Positions 26,475 through 34,953 are shown, counted from the stretch's first letter. The stretch is DNA of 62,600 nt from Flavobacteriaceae bacterium UBA5544 (GCA_002426755.1 DINI01000001.1:1-62600); one strand, 5' to 3'. Program-made: numbers and translations. The notes: generated by a model from the letters alone, not told the origin.

Positions 26475-27611
26475 CTATTTTTTTACTGCTGAACATCCAG
26501 CCATAGTCGTTATTTTTATTGCTTCCGTTGGAGGCAAATCGTCATTACGCTTTACAACTTCTGTCACCACATTTTGCGTCAATTTTTCAAACGCTTGTTC
26601 CAAAGAAGTGGCTGTTTGCAATGCTGCGGGGTGACCAACATCACCAGATTCTCGAATACTTTGCACTAAAGGCAATTCACCCAAAAATGGTACTTTTAAA
26701 TCTGCCGCAAGGTTTTTAGCTCCTTCTTTCCCAAAAATATAATATTTGTTATTTGGCAATTCTTCAGGAGTAAAATAAGCCATATTCTCGATAATTCCTA
26801 AAACTGGGACATTAATACTTTCTTGTTGGAACATTGCCACCCCTTTTTTTGCATCTGCCAGAGCTACATTTTGAGGTGTACTCACCACAACCGCACCAGT
26901 AATTGGCAACGATTGCATGATGCTTAAATGAATGTCTCCCGTTCCTGGAGGTAAATCAATCAGCATAAAATCGAGTTCGCCCCAATGCGCATCAAAAATC
27001 ATTTGATTTAATGCCTTTGCCGCCATTGGTCCTCTCCATACAACAGCCTGGTTAGGTTGCGTAAAGAACCCTATTGAGAGGATTTTGACTCCGTAGTTTT
27101 CAACAGGTTTCATCTTGGACTTGCCGTCAATGTTCACTGCCAAAGGACGCTCAAGTTCCACATCAAACATAATTGGCATTGATGGTCCATAGATATCTGC
27201 ATCCAAAATTCCGACCTTAAAACCCATTTTTGCCAACGTCACAGCCAAGTTGGCCGTAACCGTAGATTTCCCTACACCACCTTTACCAGAAGCCACAGCC
27301 ACAATATTTTGAATTCCAGGAATTGCTTTTCCTTTGATTACATTAGCGATAGGTTTTGCGGGAGCATCTACCTTAACATTCACGGTGATTTTGGCCTTTT
27401 CGTATACCAAATCATGAATGGTTTTCATGATTTCGACTTCGGTCTTTTTCTTCGCCTGAAGACTTGGGTTGTTGATTGTTATGTCTACAATCACTTCGTC
27501 AGCGAAGGTTACGATATTTTTTACAGCGCCACTTTCAACCATATTCTGTCCTTCGCCAGGTGCGGAAATGGTTTCGAGGGCTTTGTAGATGTCTTGTTTA
27601 TTTAATTTCAT
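26475..27611 (-). CDS. Mrp/NBP35-family Fe-S carrier P-loop ATPase
   Basis: 378 residues. Residues 1-85 are the MIP18-like (DUF59) domain. Residues 109-117 are the deviant Walker A GKGGVGKST of the Mrp/ApbC family, followed by LDADIYGPSMP and the switch DLPPGTGD. The CxxC that holds the shared cluster in many members is not obvious; a single C-terminal Cys (MAGCSAVKK) is visible. The protein loads Fe-S clusters onto targets. The Nfu-like gene follows after 3 bases. Its ATG is preceded by a 7-base-period tract. Confidence 0.94.
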   Translation of the reverse strand: MKLNKQDIYKALETISAPGEGQNMVESGAVKNIVTFADEVIVDITINNPSLQAKKKTEVEIMKTIHDLVYEKAKITVNVKVDAPAKPIANVIKGKAIPGIQNIVAVASGKGGVGKSTVTANLAVTLAKMGFKVGILDADIYGPSMPIMFDVELERPLAVNIDGKSKMKPVENYGVKILSIGFFTQPNQAVVWRGPMAAKALNQMIFDAHWGELDFMLIDLPPGTGDIHLSIMQSLPITGAVVVSTPQNVALADAKKGVAMFQQESINVPVLGIIENMAYFTPEELPNNKYYIFGKEGAKNLAADLKVPFLGELPLVQSIRESGDVGHPAALQTATSLEQAFEKLTQNVVTEVVKRNDDLPPTEAIKITTMAGCSAVKK

Positions 27612-27617
27612 TTCTTT

Positions 27618-27692
27618 GAGAGAAGAGAAAAAAGAGAAGAGAATATAGACGCTCCTAGTCTATTTTCATTATTCCTTTATCTTTTTTCTTCT
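27618..27692. repeat. 7-base-period inverted tracts upstream of the mrp-like gene
   Basis: The left arm has the units GAGAGAA, GAGAAAA, AAGAGAA, GAGAATA and TAGACGC (27618-27652). The right arm has TTCATTA, TTCCTTT, ATCTTTT and TTCTTCT (27665-27692). ATAGAC and GTCTAT face each other around GCTCCTA. The arms are roughly complementary. Confidence 0.65.
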
Positions 27693-27735
27693 TTTTAATT
27701 AAGAATCATTCTAAAGTGCAAATATACTTATTAAA

Positions 27736-27770
27736 GATTGAAGTTGGAAGTGGGAAGCTTGAAGTTTTTT
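27736..27770. repeat. 7-base-period tract (GnnnGAA units)
   Basis: Units GATTGAA, GTTGGAA, GTGGGAA, GCTTGAA and GTTTTTT follow each other in register. The tract lies in the 202-base gap between the alkyltransferase-like gene and the Mrp gene, 44 bases from the preceding tract. Confidence 0.65.
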
Positions 27771-27813
27771 TATAGAGATATTGACTAATTCTATGGAGTA
27801 TTTTCGTTGTTAT

Positions 27814-28143
27814 TTACAAATCCCTCAAAGGATCCCAATACACCTTTTCAAAATCTTGAATTTGGTTATTTTTCACTTTTATTCCCTCACTTTCCAACAA
27901 TTGCTGCATTAAATTGGTCCCATCAAAATGATGTTTGCCTGTGAGCAGACCTTTTCTGTTTACAACTCGATGGGCAGGCACATCTTTTCCAACCGAACCA
28001 TTCATGGCATAGCCGACCATTCTGGCACTTCTTGTGGCTCCAAGATAATTGGCGATGGCGCCATAACTCGTTACACGTCCATAGGGAATTAGTTTCGCCA
28101 CCTCATAAACCTTATCAAAAAAATTGAGTGTTTCCTGTTGCAT
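27814..28143 (-). CDS. Alkyltransferase-like protein (MGMT family without the active Cys)
   Basis: 109 residues, corresponding to the DNA-binding C-terminal domain of O6-alkylguanine-DNA alkyltransferases. The conserved helix-turn-helix (GRVTSYGAIANYLGATRSARMVGYAM) is intact. The active-site motif PCHRV reads PAHRV (residues 56-60), so the acceptor Cys is replaced by Ala57. Such ATL proteins bind O6-alkylguanine without repairing it and hand the lesion to nucleotide excision repair. The stop overlaps nothing; the start overlaps the LysE-type gene by one base, giving one operon. Confidence 0.9.
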   Translation of the reverse strand: MQQETLNFFDKVYEVAKLIPYGRVTSYGAIANYLGATRSARMVGYAMNGSVGKDVPAHRVVNRKGLLTGKHHFDGTNLMQQLLESEGIKVKNNQIQDFEKVYWDPLRDL

Positions 28144-28772
28144 TACAATTCCATTAAAATATTGACAAGAGTTACTCCAGCAATGATTCCCGTAATCGTT
28201 CCGATAATGTAATTCATGTTTTTTTGTGATGTAAAGTTCTTGTTCTTTATCTTATCGAAGAAGAAAATATAAAAATACAGCATCACAAATGTTCCAGTAG
28301 AGGCGCCAGCCACGTAGGAAATAATCGGAGTCCGTTCAAATTCCATCCAGCCAAATGAAGCTATTGTAATTGTCATATAGGCCTGATATGGAATCGGAAA
28401 TATATTGATTGCGGAGAGAAACATGCCTTGAAAAAAACGACTGTGCTTGCTCCTTGATTGTGGGTCCACTTCAGGTTTTGGTTCAGATTTGGCAATGAGC
28501 AGAAAATATATGGTAATCAACACAAAAATAACGAAAGCCACTCGCTGTAATATTTCGATAACGCTTTGATGATTGCTTAAATACCTTGCGAACATTGCAG
28601 CTACATACGTCTGTAAAAACACTATGACACATACCCCTGCAGAAAACATAATCCCTCTGGCATAACCTTCCTTCAGACTGATTTTGGCCGCAGTCATATT
28701 TAACAATCCAGGTGGAATAACGCCAACGAGTGCAATAATCAAACCCAGAAAAAATAGGACTGTAATGTTCAA
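28143..28772 (-). CDS. LysE-family transporter
   Basis: 209 residues with six hydrophobic segments, beginning FFLGLIIALVGVIPPGLLNMTAAKISLKEG. The PPG(L/P)N motif in helix 1 is that of LysE/RhtB amino-acid exporters. It is an inner-membrane protein; the exported amino acid is unknown, although this branch is distant from characterised LysE. It lies between trmB (2 bases upstream) and the alkyltransferase-like gene (1-base overlap), so all three are probably co-transcribed without an obvious shared function. Confidence 0.85.
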   Translation of the reverse strand: MNITVLFFLGLIIALVGVIPPGLLNMTAAKISLKEGYARGIMFSAGVCVIVFLQTYVAAMFARYLSNHQSVIEILQRVAFVIFVLITIYFLLIAKSEPKPEVDPQSRSKHSRFFQGMFLSAINIFPIPYQAYMTITIASFGWMEFERTPIISYVAGASTGTFVMLYFYIFFFDKIKNKNFTSQKNMNYIIGTITGIIAGVTLVNILMEL

Positions 28773-28774
28773 GA

Positions 28775-29449
28775 TTAGTTGATTTTAAATCTAATATAGG
28801 TAATTGGTTTGTTTTTTTCTAAATAGAGGCTTTCATAATGTGTCTGTATGCTGGTTACCTCATCAGGACTACCCTCTTGTTTATAAACATTATGATTGGC
28901 ATACAAAACTTCGTGTCCTTCGCCATGCAACAACCCAAGTGTATAGCCATGCATAAATTCGCTATCGGTTTTCAGGTTGACTATTCCATCTTTTTTTAAG
29001 ATTTTTTTATAGCGTTGGAGAAACTCGGTATTGGTCATACGATGCTTGGTACGTTTGTATTTGATTTGTGGATCTGGAAATGTAATCCAGATTTCATCAA
29101 CTTCTTGTTCCGCAAAAGCATAATCTATCAATTCTATTTGTGTACGAAGAAAAGCCACATTTTTTATTGATTCTTCAACAGCTGTTTTGGCTCCTCTCCA
29201 AAAACGTGCGCCTTTGATATCTATGCCAATGAAATTTTTATTTGGGTAACGTTTGGCAAGTGCAATGCTATATTCACCTTTACCACAGCCTAATTCCAGC
29301 ACCAAAGGATAATTGTTTTTGAAGATTTTTTCGTTCCAAGAACCTTTTAAATCGAAATCATCGTTTACCAATTCATCGCGTGTTGGCTGGATGACGTTAT
29401 TAAAAGTTTCATTTTCCCTAAAGCGTTTGAGTTTGTTTTTGCTTCCCAC
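28775..29449 (-). CDS. trmB: tRNA (guanine-46-N7)-methyltransferase
   Basis: 224 residues from a GTG start. The SAM site LELGCGKGEYSIALA is at about residues 52-66, FIGIDIKGARFWRGA follows, and the tRNA-binding and catalytic motif is WITFPDPQIKYKRTKHRMTN. These define TrmB, which makes m7G46 in the variable loop of tRNAs. It is the first gene of the trmB-LysE-ATL unit. It is divergent from the glycosyltransferase, with about 150 bases between them. Confidence 0.96.
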   Translation of the reverse strand: MGSKNKLKRFRENETFNNVIQPTRDELVNDDFDLKGSWNEKIFKNNYPLVLELGCGKGEYSIALAKRYPNKNFIGIDIKGARFWRGAKTAVEESIKNVAFLRTQIELIDYAFAEQEVDEIWITFPDPQIKYKRTKHRMTNTEFLQRYKKILKKDGIVNLKTDSEFMHGYTLGLLHGEGHEVLYANHNVYKQEGSPDEVTSIQTHYESLYLEKNKPITYIRFKIN

Positions 29450-29556
29450 TTTTCTGTGTTTCTGATTTTAAGTTTTAGTAAAAATCTCCCTTTTCAGGAA
29501 TCAATTCTTTAACATTTCGGCAAAATTAAGGAAATATATGATAGTGGTTTAGTTTG

Positions 29557-29564
29557 TATCTTTG
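29557..29564 (+). promoter_or_regulatory. Promoter -7 box of the glycosyltransferase gene
   Basis: TATCTTTG fits the Bacteroidota TAnnTTTG consensus and lies 38 bases before the ATG at 29603. The -33 element is unclear. Confidence 0.5.
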
Positions 29565-29602
29565 TAAGTTGTTAAAATCTTCTTGGAGAATAAACATCAA
29601 AC

Positions 29603-30658
29603 ATGAAGAAAAAAATACTTGTTGCACCTTTAAATTGGGGATTGGGCCATGCCACGCGGTGCATACCGATTGTCAATGCATTGCTCGCTCATAATTTTGA
29701 ACCAATAATAGCTAGTGACGGTGTGGCTCTTGAATTGTTGAAAAAAGAATTTCCTGAACTCACTCATATTGAATTACCTGGCTATAATATCAAATATTCG
29801 AAAAAGGGATATTTTCTTAAACTGAAACTTCTTAAAGATTCTCCAAAAGTCATCAATGCAATTAAGGCTGAAAAGAAAGCCACCAAACAGATTGTTGAAA
29901 CCTATAAAATTGATGGTATCATTTCGGACAACAGACTTGGTGTACATTGTAAACTTGTGCCTTCCGTTTTTATGACGCATCAATTGCAAGTTTTAAGTGG
30001 GAATACAACTTGGTTAAGTACCAAAATGCACCAAAACATCATGAAAAAATTTGATGAATGTTGGGTGCCAGACACTGTTGGAACGCCAAATTTAAGCGGA
30101 AAACTTGGTCATGTAAACTCCGCAAATATTGTTCTCAAATATGTTGGCCCCTTAAGTCGTTTTAAGAAGCTGGATTGTGAAATTAGATATGATATCATGG
30201 TGTTACTTTCCGGTCCTGAACCGCAACGAACAATGCTCGAAGAAAAATTGTTGGTTGATTTTAAAGATTATGAAGGAAAGGTGTTGTTTGTGAAAGGAAT
30301 TGTCGAAAAAGAGCATAAAACGGATGAGGTAAACAACATTCTCATACATAATTTTTTAATGGGTGCAGAGTTAGAAAAGGCTTTGAACGAAAGTAATCTG
30401 ATAGTTTCGCGATCTGGTTATACCACGATTATGGATTTGGCAAAATTGGGAAAGAATGCTTTTTTCATTCCGACACCAGGGCAATTTGAACAAGAATATT
30501 TAGCCAAACGTCTTACTGAAAAAGGTTTTGTGGCAAGTTGCAGACAAAATGATTTTAATTTAGAAAAACTGAACGAAGTCAATAATTTCAAAGGTCTTGA
30601 AGTGTTTGACTACGAAGTTAACTACAAACGATTATTTCAGCTTTTCAAGAGTAAATGA
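29603..30658 (+). CDS. MurG-like GT-B glycosyltransferase
   Basis: 351 residues. The N-terminal glycine-rich loop NWGLGHATRCIPI and the C-terminal nucleotide-sugar site (SRSGYTTIMDLAKLGK, then PTPGQFEQEYLA) define a two-domain GT-B enzyme of the MurG/GT28 type. No signal peptide is seen; such enzymes sit on the inner face of the membrane. It is unlikely to be MurG itself, since no mur genes are near. Its acceptor may be a lipid or polysaccharide precursor. Its last 27 bases overlap, tail to tail, the convergent histidine kinase gene. Confidence 0.87.
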   Translation: MKKKILVAPLNWGLGHATRCIPIVNALLAHNFEPIIASDGVALELLKKEFPELTHIELPGYNIKYSKKGYFLKLKLLKDSPKVINAIKAEKKATKQIVETYKIDGIISDNRLGVHCKLVPSVFMTHQLQVLSGNTTWLSTKMHQNIMKKFDECWVPDTVGTPNLSGKLGHVNSANIVLKYVGPLSRFKKLDCEIRYDIMVLLSGPEPQRTMLEEKLLVDFKDYEGKVLFVKGIVEKEHKTDEVNNILIHNFLMGAELEKALNESNLIVSRSGYTTIMDLAKLGKNAFFIPTPGQFEQEYLAKRLTEKGFVASCRQNDFNLEKLNEVNNFKGLEVFDYEVNYKRLFQLFKSK

Positions 30659-31675
30659 AAATTCACTTCCAACGCCTAACTCGCTTTCTACATAAATCTT
30701 TTCGTCATGCGCTTCGATGATATGCTTGACAATTGATAAACCTAGACCTGAACCGCCTTCTCTACGAGAACCACTTTTATCCACCCTGAAGAAACGTTCG
30801 AAAAGCCGTTTGAGGTTGGCTTTGGAAATTCCCTCACCATTATCGGTGACTCTTATAATGACCTTATTTTTAATCAGGTTTTCTACACTGACTTCTGTTG
30901 TTCCTTTTTCTTTTCCGTATTTTATGGAATTTACGACTAGGTTTGTAAGAACTTGCTGAATTCGTTCTTTATCAGCTTTTACCATTATTGGTATTTTATA
31001 GTCCATATCGAACATCAAGGTGATTTTTTTCTTTGCAGCTTTCATTTCCAACAAGTCAAAAACACTTTGAATCACTTCGATGATATCAAAGTTCTCAATT
31101 TTTAAACTCAAATCACCAACCTCTAGTTTGGTAATCATATCCAAATCCTTCACGATGTAAATTAAACGCTCCACACCTTTACTCGCTCTTGCCAAATACT
31201 TTTTTCTGATGCGTTCATCTTCCATGGCACCATCAAGAAGCGTTAAAATATATCCCTGAACGGTAAATAAGGGTGTTTTAAGTTCATGCGAGACGTTTCC
31301 CAAAAACTCCTTTCTGTATTCCTCACGGACCTTCAAAGTTTCTATTTCGAGTTTTTTGTCTTTGGCGAATTTGTCTATTTCTTGCGTCAAGGTTGCCATA
31401 TCTGTAGTAATGGGTTGCTTTATAAGTGAGGCTGATTCCAGTAGTGTCAAATCATCATATATTTTTTTGACTCTCCTGTAAATGAAACGCTCAACTCGAT
31501 ATTGAGTTATTAAAAAACAAATTGCGTAACAAATTGGGATAAATCCGACAATGACAAACCAATTGAACGTATTACCTACATACAAAAAAACACTCAATAA
31601 GAGTGTTAGGCAAATAGTAATGTAAAGCGATGTTTTAATCGCAAACTTGTATGTTTTTTTTAATTTCTTTTGCAT
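30632..31675 (-). CDS. PhoR-like sensor histidine kinase
   Basis: 347 residues. Two N-terminal membrane helices (about 13-33 and 39-57) are separated by only a few residues, so there is no sizeable periplasmic sensor. A short linker leads to the H-box at His130 (FLGNVSHELKTPLFTVQGY), and the ATPase domain has N, G1 (DNGEGIS) and G2 (GGSGLGLSIVKHI) boxes. It follows the OmpR-type regulator with a one-base TAATG overlap. This is the family of the PhoR/WalK group; the input is probably within the membrane or through another protein. Confidence 0.94.
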   Translation of the reverse strand: MQKKLKKTYKFAIKTSLYITICLTLLLSVFLYVGNTFNWFVIVGFIPICYAICFLITQYRVERFIYRRVKKIYDDLTLLESASLIKQPITTDMATLTQEIDKFAKDKKLEIETLKVREEYRKEFLGNVSHELKTPLFTVQGYILTLLDGAMEDERIRKKYLARASKGVERLIYIVKDLDMITKLEVGDLSLKIENFDIIEVIQSVFDLLEMKAAKKKITLMFDMDYKIPIMVKADKERIQQVLTNLVVNSIKYGKEKGTTEVSVENLIKNKVIIRVTDNGEGISKANLKRLFERFFRVDKSGSRREGGSGLGLSIVKHIIEAHDEKIYVESELGVGSEFSFTLEKLK

Positions 31676-32358
31676 TAATCTACAAACTTATACCCAACAC
31701 CTTTAACGGTCTTAAAGCATTTGTCGCCGATTTTTTCTCGAAGTTTTCTTATATGTACATCGATGGTTCTTCCACCAACCACTACTTCATTGCCCCAAAC
31801 TTTATCGAGGATTTCTTCGCGCTTGAATACTTTGCCTGGTTTTGTTGCCAACAAAGATAGTAATTCAAACTCTTTTCGCGGTAGAATTATTTCCTCCCCT
31901 TTGTGTGAGATTTTGTATTCTTCCCTATTGATTATTAATGAACCTATTTTCATGATGCTTTCTGTGGCATCTTCATCTTTTAATCGTCTTAATAAGGCCT
32001 TGACCTTACTTACCAATACTTTAGGTTTTATTGGCTTGGTAATATAATCATCTGCTCCAGCATCAAAGCCAGCAACTTGGGAATAATCTTCTCCTCTCGC
32101 AGTCAAAAAAGTGATGATGACATCGCTCAAATCTGGGATTTTTCTAATTTGTTCGCAGGCTTCGATTCCATCCATTTCAGGCATCATAACGTCGAGAATA
32201 ATTAATTGTGGCTTTTCCTTTTTTGCTTTTTTAACAGCTTCGATACCATTTTCCGCTGTAATCACATTATAGCCTTCGGAAGAAAGATTATAGCCAACAA
32301 TTTCCAAAATGTCTGGTTCATCATCGACCAGTAAAATTTTTATTTCTCTTTTTTTCAT
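31675..32358 (-). CDS. OmpR/PhoB-type response regulator
   Basis: 227 residues. The receiver domain has D12/D13 and phospho-acceptor D56 (LIILDVMMPEMDG), Thr in ITFLTARG and Lys in DYITKPIKP. The C-terminal winged helix carries LPRKEFELLSLLATKPGKV and GGRTIDVHIRKLREKIG. It is translationally coupled to the downstream kinase. The pair resembles PhoBR, but no phosphate-transport gene is in the window to support that role. An alternative is a general envelope regulator. Confidence 0.95.
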   Translation of the reverse strand: MKKREIKILLVDDEPDILEIVGYNLSSEGYNVITAENGIEAVKKAKKEKPQLIILDVMMPEMDGIEACEQIRKIPDLSDVIITFLTARGEDYSQVAGFDAGADDYITKPIKPKVLVSKVKALLRRLKDEDATESIMKIGSLIINREEYKISHKGEEIILPRKEFELLSLLATKPGKVFKREEILDKVWGNEVVVGGRTIDVHIRKLREKIGDKCFKTVKGVGYKFVD

Positions 32359-32557
32359 TAGTTAAAGTTAGAACTAATTCTACAATGTAAAGATAGGATT
32401 AATAACAAAAAATTATACTAACTCCATCAATAATAACAATATGGTAACCTTGAAGACAAGTTCGGATAGCTTTTCGACGATTATTTTCTAGGTTTAACAT
32501 TTTTTTGGTATGGGTTTTGTTATATTTCATTACATTTATTTAAAAGAACTTAATTTG

Positions 32558-32890
32558 ATGAAAAACTACTTATCCATCTTGTGCCTTGTTGCATTTCTAG
32601 GTGTTTCTGTTTTTGGTCATTCCCAAGTATCCGACCCTAAATCGGCTACTACCGAAACTATTGAGGATTTGTCTATATACCCAAATCCTGTAAGCAATGG
32701 CAAAATATATATTACTACCAAACAGAATTTGACCAAAGAAATTGAAATCTTTGATGTGTTGGGAAAAAAGATATATTCTACTTCCTTATTTGGAAAAGAA
32801 TTGAACATCTCCAAATTAACTCCAGGAATTTATATCCTAAAGATTAAAGAAAACAACAGCTCTGCAACACGAAAGCTAGTTGTTAGGTAA
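32558..32890 (+). CDS. Minimal T9SS type A sorting-domain protein
   Basis: 110 residues from the ATG at 32558. A frame 16 codons longer exists, but the signal peptide (KNYLSILCLVAFLGVSVFGHSQ) starts here. After about 18 linker residues the rest is a T9SS type A C-terminal domain: LSIYPNPVSNGKIYI, EIFDVLGKKI, ISKLTPGIYILKI and a KLVVR end. There is essentially no cargo domain. The T9SS exports such proteins across the outer membrane and usually attaches them to the surface. Another T9SS substrate follows 101 bases downstream. Confidence 0.88.
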   Translation: MKNYLSILCLVAFLGVSVFGHSQVSDPKSATTETIEDLSIYPNPVSNGKIYITTKQNLTKEIEIFDVLGKKIYSTSLFGKELNISKLTPGIYILKIKENNSSATRKLVVR

Positions 32891-32960
32891 ATGATATGTT
32901 ATGATAATGTTATCAGTTATCAATACTTGATGACGTCATATTTTGTATATTATTAATTCT

Positions 32961-32968
32961 TATATTTG
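32961..32968 (+). promoter_or_regulatory. Promoter -7 box of the second T9SS protein gene
   Basis: TATATTTG matches TAnnTTTG and lies 24 bases before the ATG at 32992, so this gene can be transcribed on its own. Confidence 0.45.
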
Positions 32969-32991
32969 CATATAATCTAAAACTTTTAATT

Positions 32992-33834
32992 ATGAAAAAA
33001 ATTTACTTTCTATTACTTTCTTTACTAATCAGTGCTGTTTCCTTTGGTCAGGATATGGTTCTTACGGGTGTTTTTGATGGTCCACTACCAGGCGGTGTCC
33101 CAAAATTGATTGAGATTTATGTGATTAATGATATTCCAGATTTAAGCCTTTTTGGTGTTGAAAGTGCAAACAATGGTACTGCTTCTACAGGAGCGGCAGA
33201 ATTCACTTTCCCTGCAGATGCAAAAACTGCGGGTTCTTACATCTATTTAGGTTTTGACAACAATGCAGGAGTTGATTTTAACACATATTTTGGCGTTGCT
33301 TTAGATTATAATAATAATGTAGCAAATAACAATGGTGATGATGCCATTTTATTGTATAAAAACACAACAGTAATTGATGTTTTTGGCGCTGTTGGTACCG
33401 ATGGAACTGGCGAAGCATGGGAAACTCTTGACGGTTGGGCATATAGAACTAATGAGACTGGTCCTGACGGTTCAACTTTTGTTTTAGGAAATTGGACGTT
33501 CAGTGGCGTTGATGCAACAGATGGTTGTACTACTAATGCAAGTTGTGCCTCTGTCTATCCAATAGGCACTTACGAATATACTTTATCGGTTGACGAATTT
33601 AACTCAAACAACTTCAAAATTTACCCTAACCCAACATCTCTTGGTTATGTAAACATTACAAGTAATGTTTCTGGTGCTATGTCAGTTGCTGTATATGATG
33701 TATTAGGAAAACAAGTATTGAATCAAACCGTTAGCAATAGCCGTTTGAATGTTGCATCATTGAAATCTGGAATTTACGTTATGAAAATTTCTCAAGACAA
33801 TGCAACAATCACTAAAAAATTAGTGATTAAATAA
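32992..33834 (+). CDS. T9SS-exported protein with lamin-tail-like domain
   Basis: 280 residues. The signal peptide ends AVSFGQ (about residue 20). Residues 22-190 are a beta-sandwich-like region with features of bacterial lamin-tail domains (PKLIEIYVINDIPDLSLFGVE, VIDVFGAVG, LDGWAYR). Two Cys in DGCTTNASC could pair. Residues 205-280 are a T9SS type A sorting domain (FKIYPNPTSLGYVNI, AVYDVLGKQV, LKSGIYVMKI, KKLVIK). It is a surface or secreted protein; lamin-tail domains often accompany secreted nucleases and adhesins, but no catalytic domain is present here. Confidence 0.9.
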   Translation: MKKIYFLLLSLLISAVSFGQDMVLTGVFDGPLPGGVPKLIEIYVINDIPDLSLFGVESANNGTASTGAAEFTFPADAKTAGSYIYLGFDNNAGVDFNTYFGVALDYNNNVANNNGDDAILLYKNTTVIDVFGAVGTDGTGEAWETLDGWAYRTNETGPDGSTFVLGNWTFSGVDATDGCTTNASCASVYPIGTYEYTLSVDEFNSNNFKIYPNPTSLGYVNITSNVSGAMSVAVYDVLGKQVLNQTVSNSRLNVASLKSGIYVMKISQDNATITKKLVIK

Positions 33835-33856
33835 TTTCGTTTAAATAAAATTTTTA

Positions 33857-33886
33857 AAAGCGTTGCCTTCAGTGGTAACGCTTTTT
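33857..33886 (+). terminator. Terminator after the T9SS genes
   Basis: AAAGCGTTGCC and GGTAACGCTTT pair with one G-T around TTCAGT, followed by TTTTTTATTTT. It separates the T9SS genes from the LuxE-like gene. Confidence 0.85.
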
Positions 33887-33908
33887 TATTTTATCTACTT
33901 TTGTTAAG

Positions 33909-34889
33909 ATGATTAATACCAATGATATTTTCAATATTCGGTCGGAAGAAGACTTCAAAACCATGGCTTTGAAAATCTTTAGATTTCAGTTTGAAAATAA
34001 CCCTGTGTACCGTTCCTTTTGTGATTTACTTTACAAACACCCAAGTGATGTAAGCCAATTGGCGGATATTCCGTTTCTACCCATAGAGTTTTTTAAAAGT
34101 CATCAAGTAATAAGTAATTTGGACTCTATTGAGAAAACATTCACAAGTTCTGGTACCACAGGTAGCATTACCAGCAAACATCACGTGACCAATTTAAAAA
34201 TCTATGAGGAAAGCTTTAAAAAGGCATTTCAGCATTTCTATGGCAACATTCAAGATTATGTCGTCTTGGCTTTGTTGCCCTCCTATTTGGAGCGCGATGG
34301 TTCCTCTTTGATTTATATGGTTGATAATCTGATTAAAGATTCTAAACATTCCGAAAGCGGTTTTTACCTCAATAATCTTTCAGAATTAAAAAACAACTTA
34401 AACCAATTAGATAAAAAAGGTCAAAAAGTACTTTTGATTGGTGTTTCGTTTGCGCTATTGGATTTGGTTGAAACCCATCAATTTCATTTGAAAAATACCA
34501 TCGTTATGGAAACCGGTGGAATGAAAGGCAGGCGGAAAGAATTAATTCGCAATGAGCTTCACGACCTATTGAAAAAAGGTTTTGGTATTGAAACTATACA
34601 TAGTGAATATGGTATGACCGAATTGTTGAGCCAAAGTTATTCAAATGGCAAAGGTACTTTTGACTGCCCCGCTTGGATGAAAATTCTAATTAGAGATACC
34701 GAAGATGCCTTGACCATACTTCCCTTACAAAAAACTGGCGGTATGAATGTCATTGATTTGGCAAACATCAATTCCTGTTCGTTTATTGCAACTCAAGATT
34801 TGGGAAAAATCAATTCTGATGGCACTTTTGAAATCATTGGTAGATTTGACACTTCTGACATTCGGGGCTGTAATTTAATGATATTATAA
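33909..34889 (+). CDS. LuxE-like acyl-protein synthetase / acyltransferase
   Basis: 326 residues. The adenylate-forming signature TFTSSGTTGS lies at about residues 77-87, the later MTELLSQSY corresponds to the motif that contacts the adenylate, and GRFDTSDIRGCN ends the chain. This matches the LuxE/acyl-protein synthetase group found as single genes in Bacteroidota, which activate a carboxylate with ATP. No lux-type reductase is adjacent. The substrate is unknown; fatty-acid or hydroxy-fatty-acid activation for lipid or pigment synthesis is possible. Confidence 0.85.
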   Translation: MINTNDIFNIRSEEDFKTMALKIFRFQFENNPVYRSFCDLLYKHPSDVSQLADIPFLPIEFFKSHQVISNLDSIEKTFTSSGTTGSITSKHHVTNLKIYEESFKKAFQHFYGNIQDYVVLALLPSYLERDGSSLIYMVDNLIKDSKHSESGFYLNNLSELKNNLNQLDKKGQKVLLIGVSFALLDLVETHQFHLKNTIVMETGGMKGRRKELIRNELHDLLKKGFGIETIHSEYGMTELLSQSYSNGKGTFDCPAWMKILIRDTEDALTILPLQKTGGMNVIDLANINSCSFIATQDLGKINSDGTFEIIGRFDTSDIRGCNLMIL

Positions 34890-34953
34890 TTCTTTGTTAA
34901 GATTTGTAATTTAACACTCTTTAGACCGACTAAATTATTCCAAGAATTGGTTT

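Noticed and set aside
30632..30658. 27-base tail-to-tail overlap of the glycosyltransferase and histidine kinase genes as evidence of a frameshift
   Set aside because: Both proteins end with sequence normal for their families, so the overlap is a simple convergent arrangement.
31675..32358. Naming the two-component pair phoB/phoR
   Set aside because: Sequence resemblance is general to the OmpR/PhoR group, and no pst or pho gene is in the window.
32510..32557. 16-codon upstream extension of the minimal T9SS protein
   Set aside because: A proper signal peptide begins at the internal ATG at 32558; the extension would bury it.
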